From NCBI GenBank assembly GCA_035606695.1, contig DATNEW010000038.1, positions 1 through 32,703 of the forward strand: a stretch of DNA of 32,703 nucleotides, given 5' to 3'. The translations under genes and the position numbers were made by a program. The notes below the pieces were generated by a model. The model was not told where the DNA came from. It saw nothing but the letters and a program-made list of their open reading frames with translations, and searched no databases. This stretch comes from Gemmatimonadaceae bacterium. Lineage in GTDB: Bacteria; Gemmatimonadota; Gemmatimonadetes; Gemmatimonadales; Gemmatimonadaceae. The first letter of the stretch is position 1. Each line of letters begins with the position of its first letter. Shown here piece after piece: positions 29,639 through 32,703 of the stretch.

Positions 29639-31726
29639 ATGAAAGCACAACCACGTCGCGCCACGGATTCGTCAGGCGAGCCTCCACCCGCAAGGGTGGA
29701 CATGACCTCGCAGTCCGGACCCGCTCGCGTTCTTCCGGCCAACGCTACGAACACCAGCGGTTTCCACGCCGCGGTGCCGCCTCAGCGGCACCACATCGAC
29801 CAGCATCCAACCGGCAAGCGGCTCGCGTTTCTGTCGCTGACTGCCCTCGGCATCGTCTACGGCGACATCGGCACCAGCCCGCTGTACGCGCTGCAGCAGT
29901 GCTTCATGGCCAAGAGCGGCCTCGTTCCGAACATCGAGAACGTCTACGGCGTCCTCTCCTTGATCGTCTGGCTGCTCGTGCTCGTCGTCGCGGTCAAGTA
30001 CATCGCGTTCATCATGCGCGCCGACAACCGCGGCGAAGGCGGCATTCTCGCGCTGATGGCGCTCATCCTTCAGCAGGAGCGCCGCAGCAGCGATACCCGC
30101 CGGCGGGTGATTCTCATCTCGCTCGGCCTCTTCGGCGCGGCGCTGCTGTACGGCGACGGCATCATCACTCCGGCGATGTCGGTGCTCTCCGCCGTGGAAG
30201 GCCTCAAGGTCGTGGCGCCGGCGCTCAATCCGTACACCGTCGTCACGCTCGCCGCGATCATTCTCTTCATCCTGTTCGCGGTGCAGCGGTTCGGAACGGG
30301 CCGCGTGGGCACGGCGTTCGGCCCCATCATGTCGCTGTGGTTCGTGACGATCGCGGTGCTCGGCGCCGTCGAGATCGTTCGCGAGCCGAGGATTCTCTTC
30401 GCGCTGAACCCGTGGCACGGGGTGCGGTTCTTCATGGCCAACGGCCGGGTGGGTTTTCTCGCCCTCGGTGCCGTGGTGCTGGCGGTGACGGGCGCGGAAG
30501 CGCTCTACGCGGACATGGGCCACTTCGGCAAGCGGCCGATCCGCTTCGCCTGGTTCAGCCTCGTGCTGCCGGCGCTCCTCGTCAACTATCTCGGGCAGGG
30601 CGCGCTGCTCCTGCGCGACGCGTCGGCGGTGTCGAACCCGTTCTTCCTGCTCGCGCCGCGCGCGATTCTCCTTCCGCTCGTCGTGCTCGCGACGCTCGCC
30701 GCGGTGATCGCGTCCCAGGCGTTGATCTCGGGCGCGTTCTCGCTCACGCAGCAGGCCGTGCAGCTCGGCTACTCGCCGCGTGTCACCATTCTGCACACAT
30801 CGGCCACGGAATCGGGACAGATCTTCATTCCCGAAGTCAGCAAGCTGATGATGGTCGGGTGTCTGCTGCTCGTCATCGCGTTCCAGAGCTCCGAGCGGCT
30901 GGGCGCCGCGTATGGCATCGCCGTCACGGGGACGATGGCGATTACCTCTCTGCTCTTCTCGGTGGTCGCGCGCGCGCGATGGAACTGGTCGCTGGCGCAC
31001 GTCATACCGATCACGGTCGGCTTCTTCGCGATCGACATCGCGCTCTTCTCGGCGAACATCATCAAGATCGAATATGGCGGCTGGGTGCCGCTCGCGATCG
31101 CGATCGTCGTCTATACGCTGCTCAGCACGTGGAAGAAGGGCCGCATTCTGCTCAACAAGGCGCTGCATGCCGGCGCCTTGCCGCTCGACTTGTTCCTGGG
31201 CGACGTCGCGCGGAAGAAACCGCCGCGCGTACCCGGCACCGCGGTGTTCATGACGTCATCGAACGACGGGGTGCCCGTGGTGTTGCTGCATCATCTCAAG
31301 CACAACAAGGTCCTGCACGAGCAAGTGATTCTGATGTCGGTCGTGACCGCGGACATTCCCGAGATCAAGTCGAACGACCGCGTGACGACGGAAGGACTCG
31401 AGCACGGATTCTTCCGCGTCACGGCCCGCTACGGCTTCATGGAGACGCCGAACGTGCCGGAGATCCTGCATCGCGCGCGCGAGGCGGGGATCAAGGCCAA
31501 GCCAAACGAGACGACGTTCTATCTTGGGCGCGAGCGGATCATTCTCGCCACGGGCGAACGTCGTCCGGGCACGCGGCGCGCGCCGGACGACGTGGTGGTA
31601 CCCCGCATGTGGCGGTGGCGGAAAAAGCTCTTCGTGGTGATGTCGCGCAACGCGCGCTCGGCGACGGAGTTCTTCGGTATTCCGCCCAACCGCGTCGTCG
31701 AGTTGGGTGCGCAGGTGGAGTTCTAA
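29639..31726 (+). CDS. kup: Kup-family potassium uptake transporter
   Basis: This 695-residue protein has the length and motifs of Kup: LGIVYGDIGTSPLYAL (70-85), MRADNRGEGGILALMAL, ALLYGDGIITPAMSVLSAVEG, GAEALYADMGHFGKRPI and SQALISGAFSLTQQAVQLGY. It has about twelve membrane spans and a C-terminal cytoplasmic domain (VPGTAVFMTSSNDGVPVVLLHHLKHNK). It takes up K+ with protons. The N-terminal 55 residues are a poorly conserved Pro/Ser-rich tail; an ATG at 29702 would shorten it by 21 residues. It ends 4 bp before the convergent PDZ gene, with no terminator visible in the gap. Confidence 0.95.
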   Translation: MKAQPRRATDSSGEPPPARVDMTSQSGPARVLPANATNTSGFHAAVPPQRHHIDQHPTGKRLAFLSLTALGIVYGDIGTSPLYALQQCFMAKSGLVPNIENVYGVLSLIVWLLVLVVAVKYIAFIMRADNRGEGGILALMALILQQERRSSDTRRRVILISLGLFGAALLYGDGIITPAMSVLSAVEGLKVVAPALNPYTVVTLAAIILFILFAVQRFGTGRVGTAFGPIMSLWFVTIAVLGAVEIVREPRILFALNPWHGVRFFMANGRVGFLALGAVVLAVTGAEALYADMGHFGKRPIRFAWFSLVLPALLVNYLGQGALLLRDASAVSNPFFLLAPRAILLPLVVLATLAAVIASQALISGAFSLTQQAVQLGYSPRVTILHTSATESGQIFIPEVSKLMMVGCLLLVIAFQSSERLGAAYGIAVTGTMAITSLLFSVVARARWNWSLAHVIPITVGFFAIDIALFSANIIKIEYGGWVPLAIAIVVYTLLSTWKKGRILLNKALHAGALPLDLFLGDVARKKPPRVPGTAVFMTSSNDGVPVVLLHHLKHNKVLHEQVILMSVVTADIPEIKSNDRVTTEGLEHGFFRVTARYGFMETPNVPEILHRAREAGIKAKPNETTFYLGRERIILATGERRPGTRRAPDDVVVPRMWRWRKKLFVVMSRNARSATEFFGIPPNRVVELGAQVEF

Positions 31727-31730
31727 CCCT

Positions 31731-32702
31731 TCACCACTCGACCCGCCCTCCGCCGATTCGCGCGAAGCCACGCCCGACCTGGTCGAGCAGCCGCCCGACG
31801 TTCGGAATTTCGTTCTGCAGCTCGACGCGTCCCATCAGCGGCATCATCGACGGATAGCTGTCGTCGCGCGTGATCACCATCGTCCGCCCGTGGCGCGGGA
31901 GATCGCTGGCGCGCACCGTCTTTACTTTCAAGTTCTTGTATTGTCCGTTGAAGTAGAGGCGAAGCTCCACGTCGTCGCCCGGCTTGACCTTGTTGAGCTC
32001 GCGCTCGAGACGCCCGGTGTTCGTCGAGCTGAAGGCATAGAAGCCCTCGTCTTCGTTGCGCGTCCGGCTCGCCCGAAGATCGACGCCGTTGATCGACGCG
32101 ATGCGGCTTCCCTCTTCGATCCCCGCCTTCGCCGCCGGACTGTTGTCGTCGACGCCGAGCACGAGCACGCCGATCGAGTCGCGAGAGGTGCCGGTCGTCG
32201 CGATCTGAAGACCGAGCGTCGCGCGCTCGTCGTCGGCCCGGCGGATGTATGCTTGCCGCAGGTCCTCCGACGATATCGTCTTCACCTTCACCGACTTGGT
32301 CTGGCCGCCCGACACGACGCGCAGGTCCACCTCGTCGCCCGGATGGAGCTTTCCGATCTCGCGCGAGAGACGGCGGCTCATGGCGTCCGCCATCTCGTAA
32401 TCGCCGACGTCGGCCGCGGCGAGCTTGAGGCTCACGCCGTTGATCGACGCAATGCGATCTCCCTCCTGAATGCCGGCCTTCTCCGCCGGACTTCCGTCGC
32501 GCACGGCGCTGACGAGCACCCCGAGCGTGTCACGATTCGTGGCGCCGGCGTTCGTCGTCACGCCGATCACCGCGCGTGGATCCTCGAGCTTGCGATAGAC
32601 CGTGGGCGCGGACGCAATTCGAACGGCGCCCGGCATCTGTGCCGAAACCGACGTCGCCAACGCGCCGGCAAAGACCGTCGGCAGCAGTGCAAATACTCGC
32701 AT
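31731..32702 (-). CDS. Secreted protein with two PDZ domains
   Basis: A 323-residue frame runs from the ATG at 32702, at the window edge, so the true start might lie outside. It begins with a signal peptide (MRVFALLPTVFAGALATSVSAQ). Two PDZ domains follow: GVLVSAVRDGSPAEKAGIQEGDRIASINGV (about 60-140) and GVLVLGVDDNSPAAKAGIEEGSRIASINGVDL (about 170-265). No protease domain of HtrA type is present. It probably binds C-termini of envelope proteins or serves as a scaffold; targets unknown. Confidence 0.85.
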   Translation of the reverse strand: MRVFALLPTVFAGALATSVSAQMPGAVRIASAPTVYRKLEDPRAVIGVTTNAGATNRDTLGVLVSAVRDGSPAEKAGIQEGDRIASINGVSLKLAAADVGDYEMADAMSRRLSREIGKLHPGDEVDLRVVSGGQTKSVKVKTISSEDLRQAYIRRADDERATLGLQIATTGTSRDSIGVLVLGVDDNSPAAKAGIEEGSRIASINGVDLRASRTRNEDEGFYAFSSTNTGRLERELNKVKPGDDVELRLYFNGQYKNLKVKTVRASDLPRHGRTMVITRDDSYPSMMPLMGRVELQNEIPNVGRLLDQVGRGFARIGGGRVEW

Positions 32703-32703
32703 A

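Noticed and set aside
29410-31857. An 815-codon plus-strand frame over the Kup gene
   Set aside because: It is an out-of-frame reading of padR's end, the terminator and kup, with Arg/Ala-rich nonsense composition; kup itself is unmistakable.

Overview
This is a high-GC bacterial chromosome segment. The gene style suggests a Gemmatimonadota (Gemmatimonadaceae-like) genome: a short TonB-type protein beginning MFGVLIESRARKQKR, a PadR regulator, an ECF sigma factor in an efflux operon, GC-rich codon use, and many palindromic intergenic repeats. This taxonomic call is inferred from gene style; no ribosomal RNA or marker gene is present. Most of the window is ordinary core genome. One stretch of about 4 kb (24801-28791) is clearly inserted.

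Layout. 1-377: 3' part of a type IV pilin gene with an in-frame amber codon, then a perfect intrinsic terminator. 377-593: a palindromic MITE-like repeat. 609-5643: alpha/beta hydrolase, an unknown protein, a PolX-like protein with a damaged polymerase site but intact PHP domain, endonuclease III, a lipoprotein with a TonB-C-like domain, cyclophilin, and a 56-residue membrane peptide. 5699-14357: a gene cluster for reductive pyrimidine catabolism, with methylmalonate-semialdehyde dehydrogenase, PreA-type dihydropyrimidine dehydrogenase, class III aminotransferase, dihydropyrimidinase, NCS1 nucleobase transporter and beta-ureidopropionase. Together they would import uracil/thymine, reduce and open the ring, release beta-alanine or beta-aminoisobutyrate, transaminate it, and make acetyl-/propionyl-CoA. 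Four of its five gene junctions hold copies of one palindromic repeat family, and one copy carries a GIY-YIG nuclease gene between its arms.

14511-17225: an ATPase, a PAS histidine kinase and an HD-domain protein. 17238-23405: ECF sigma factor, membrane anti-sigma candidate, Spy-like periplasmic protein, TolC, MacA-like adaptor with a large glycine-rich insertion, and MacB-like permease without its ATPase domain. 23523-24675 (minus strand): TonB-type protein and CsbD.

24801-28791: an inserted element with 15-bp terminal inverted repeats, 10-bp flanking direct repeats and repeated TTTATGTGCA boxes near both ends. It carries a SWIM-zinc-finger DDE transposase, a serine-type tRNA-like gene with an isoleucine (GAU) anticodon, a two-gene small-protein operon, a lipoprotein and an XRE regulator. 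It lies between csbD and padR, which would be divergent neighbours without it. 28866-32702: PadR regulator with its palindromic operator, Kup potassium transporter, and a secreted double-PDZ protein.

The two most unusual signals are (i) the palindrome-bounded GIY-YIG unit with shorter gene-less relatives inside one operon, and (ii) the 4-kb element with its Ser-scaffold/Ile-anticodon tRNA.
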